21,597 nt of DNA, from the NCBI GenBank assembly GCA_009774625.1, contig VSOB01000048.1, positions 1-21,597 of the forward strand, given 5' to 3'. Positions 19,974-21,597 of this stretch are shown piece by piece. Position numbers and translations under genes: made by a program. The DNA is from Lachnospiraceae bacterium (GTDB lineage: Bacteria; Bacillota; Clostridia; Lachnospirales; Lachnospiraceae). Below the pieces are notes generated by a model that worked only from the letters and a program-made list of their open reading frames with translations, was not told the origin of the DNA and did not search any database. How positions within the stretch are numbered: the stretch's first letter is position 1; each line of letters starts with the position of its first letter.

Positions 19974-21597
19974 ATGAGGATTCTACTTTTACTGCGGGGC
20001 AGCGCAGGCTGTGGGAAAACCACATGGATTGCGCAAAATGGTTTAAAGCCTTATACGTTGTCCGCCGATGATATCCGGCTGTTGTGTCAGAGTCCGGTGC
20101 TGCAGGTGGACGGCACGGAAAATATCAGTCAGAGCAATGATAAGGCTGTGTGGAAGATCCTGTTTTCCATTCTGGAAATCAGGATGCAACGGGGCGATTT
20201 TACCGTAATCGACGCCACCAATTCCAAAACCTCGGAGATGGCCCGGTACCGGGAGATGTGCAGTACCTACCGCTACCGTATCTATTGTGTGGACTTTACG
20301 GATATTCCCATCGAAGAAGTGAAGCGCAGAAATGCGGGGCGGGAGCCGCTGAAGCGGGTGTCGGAGGAAATCATCGAACGGATGTATTCCCGGTTTGCCA
20401 CGCAGAAGGTTCCTTCCGGTATCAGGGTGATCCGTCCGGATGAGCTGGATACCATCTGGCTGAAACTGTTTGACTTGTCTGAGTATAAGCGGATCCATCA
20501 CATCGGCGATGTTCATGGCTGTTATACGGCATTGCAGAAATATCTGGAAGAGAACGGCGGCATCAAAGAAGATGAAATGTACATATTTTTAGGCGATTAC
20601 ATTGACCGGGGCGTGGAAAATGCTGAGGTAGTGAAATTTCTGCTTTCCATTATGAACCGGAAAAATGTGCTGCTGCTGGAAGGCAATCACGAGCGGTGGC
20701 TCTGGCTCTGGGCCAATGACTGTCAGGGACGTTCAATGGAATTTGAAACGGTGACTAAGGGAGCTTTGGAGAGCGCCCGTCTCAGTAAAAAGGAGGTGCG
20801 CCAGCTATACCGGAAGTTCGGGCAGTGCGCATATTACCGATACGGAGAAAATATCTATCTGGTGACCCATGCGGGCTTAAGTACCCTGCCTGCAAATCTG
20901 TCTTTTGTGACGACGGAGCAGATGATCAAAGGAGTGGGAGATTACAATGATTTTGAGAAGATAGCGGATGCGTTCTATGACACCACGCCTGAGAACTGCT
21001 ATCAGATTCATGGACACAGAAATACAAAGCAGCTTCCTGTTATGGTAAATGACAGGGTATTTAACCTGGAGGGACAGGTGGAGTACGGCGGCTGTCTGCG
21101 TTGTGTGCAGGTGGATGGGGAAGGGATCCATACGGTGGAAGTCAAAAACGATGTATACCATCTGCCTGAATTTGAGATGCAGCAGGAAGAGAGCGTATGC
21201 TCCGTGGAAGAGACGGTGGCAGCGCTCCGCCAGAATAAATATGTGCTGGAAAAAAAGTTCGGCAATCTGTCCTCCTTTAATTATTCGGATAAGGCGTTCT
21301 ACGACAGGGTATGGGATGAACAGACGATCCGTGCCAGGGGCCTTTATATTGACACGGTAAGTTACAGGGTGGCGGCCAGGGCATACAATAAGTTTTTCAA
21401 CATCAATGAGCGTGCCGAAACCAGATTTGATATGCTGCAGCACAGGCTCCGGTTCCCGGTCAACGTTTATGTGAAAGAAAATGGATTTTTGGGAATCGTC
21501 AGTTATCATCCGCACGAGGATGATCTGCTGATTGCCAGCAAGTCCACCACCGGCGGACAGTTTGCAGGCTGGCTGAAAGAAATGCTGTACGGCACTG
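19974..21597 (+). CDS. Polynucleotide kinase-phosphatase-ligase (Pnkp-type RNA repair enzyme), partial
   Basis: 541 residues visible from ATG 19974 (GAGGAG seven bases upstream), running off the window end. Domain 1 (about 1-170) is a P-loop 5'-kinase with GSAGCGKTT (9-17) and 'DFTVIDATNSK'. Domain 2 (about 172-400) is a calcineurin-like 2',3'-phosphatase with all motifs: GDVHGC (178-183), GDYIDRG, EGNHE, THAGL, IHGHRN. Domain 3 begins an RNA-ligase/adenylyltransferase: 'ARGLYIDT...ARAYNKFFNINE' and motif I KENG with Lys501 as the likely adenylated residue. The order kinase-phosphatase-ligase matches Clostridium thermocellum Pnkp (about 870 residues), which heals and seals broken RNA, often with Hen1. 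No Hen1 gene is seen upstream; it may lie beyond the window. Confidence 0.9.
   Translation, partial: MRILLLLRGSAGCGKTTWIAQNGLKPYTLSADDIRLLCQSPVLQVDGTENISQSNDKAVWKILFSILEIRMQRGDFTVIDATNSKTSEMARYREMCSTYRYRIYCVDFTDIPIEEVKRRNAGREPLKRVSEEIIERMYSRFATQKVPSGIRVIRPDELDTIWLKLFDLSEYKRIHHIGDVHGCYTALQKYLEENGGIKEDEMYIFLGDYIDRGVENAEVVKFLLSIMNRKNVLLLEGNHERWLWLWANDCQGRSMEFETVTKGALESARLSKKEVRQLYRKFGQCAYYRYGENIYLVTHAGLSTLPANLSFVTTEQMIKGVGDYNDFEKIADAFYDTTPENCYQIHGHRNTKQLPVMVNDRVFNLEGQVEYGGCLRCVQVDGEGIHTVEVKNDVYHLPEFEMQQEESVCSVEETVAALRQNKYVLEKKFGNLSSFNYSDKAFYDRVWDEQTIRARGLYIDTVSYRVAARAYNKFFNINERAETRFDMLQHRLRFPVNVYVKENGFLGIVSYHPHEDDLLIASKSTTGGQFAGWLKEMLYGT

Noticed and set aside
1..21597. CRISPR arrays, tRNA/rRNA genes, riboswitches
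   Set aside because: No regularly spaced repeat-spacer pattern, no cloverleaf with CCA end, and no recognisable riboswitch core was seen by eye. A covariance-model search could still reveal small RNAs.

Overview
The window reads as a Clostridia chromosome segment, most likely from a Lachnospiraceae-type gut anaerobe. The basis is near-consensus AGGAGG ribosome-binding sites, sigma-A-like promoters, an agr-type peptide quorum-sensing locus with LytTR/GHKL partners, and moderately GC-rich genes with AT-rich gaps. The taxonomic call is inference.

Region 1 (1-9736) is the distal half of a contractile-injection-system operon of the extracellular (eCIS/PVC/Afp-like) type, all on the + strand with short gaps or overlaps. 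It holds the C-terminus of a VgrG/gp5-like spike, a gp25-like baseplate protein, two large baseplate proteins (Afp11- and Afp12-like), a phage tail-protein-I-like protein, a DUF4255/Pvc16-type tube-terminator protein and a Pvc15-like AAA+ ATPase. Sheath, tube, tape-measure and fibre genes are not in view. The first 67 bases are an exact copy of an internal part of the Afp12-like gene (4484-4550). The window edge is therefore either a misjoin or the junction of a 4483-bp tandem duplication or circle.

Region 2 (9737-13136) is a complete agr-style layout directly downstream of the eCIS ATPase: promoter, agrB, agrD, a small secreted protein, a long intergenic hairpin, a ribbon-helix-helix-like small protein, a LytTR response regulator and a GHKL histidine kinase. 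Almost every part is damaged or odd. agrB and agrD both have ATA exactly where ATG is expected behind an ideal Shine-Dalgarno. agrB carries a +1 frameshift at an A5 tract. The secreted protein is frameshifted across its signal peptide. The regulator's receiver domain is short. The kinase has lost its middle, including the N-box. This looks like a decaying (or unusually translated) quorum-sensing module attached to an otherwise intact injection-system operon.

Region 3 (13137-15850) contains an unfamiliar three-part protein (TIR/nucleoside-deoxyribosyltransferase-like domain, coiled coil, TPR-like helices) that resembles defence-type architectures. It ends in a strong terminator and is followed by a degenerate IS200/IS605-family element that still keeps hairpins at both ends.

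Region 4 (15851-21597) is housekeeping or accessory: a bacteriohemerythrin on the minus strand, a one-domain AraC regulator translationally coupled to a second-type ClpP, a Cache-domain methyl-accepting chemotaxis protein behind a consensus promoter, and a polynucleotide kinase-phosphatase-ligase RNA-repair enzyme that runs off the window end.
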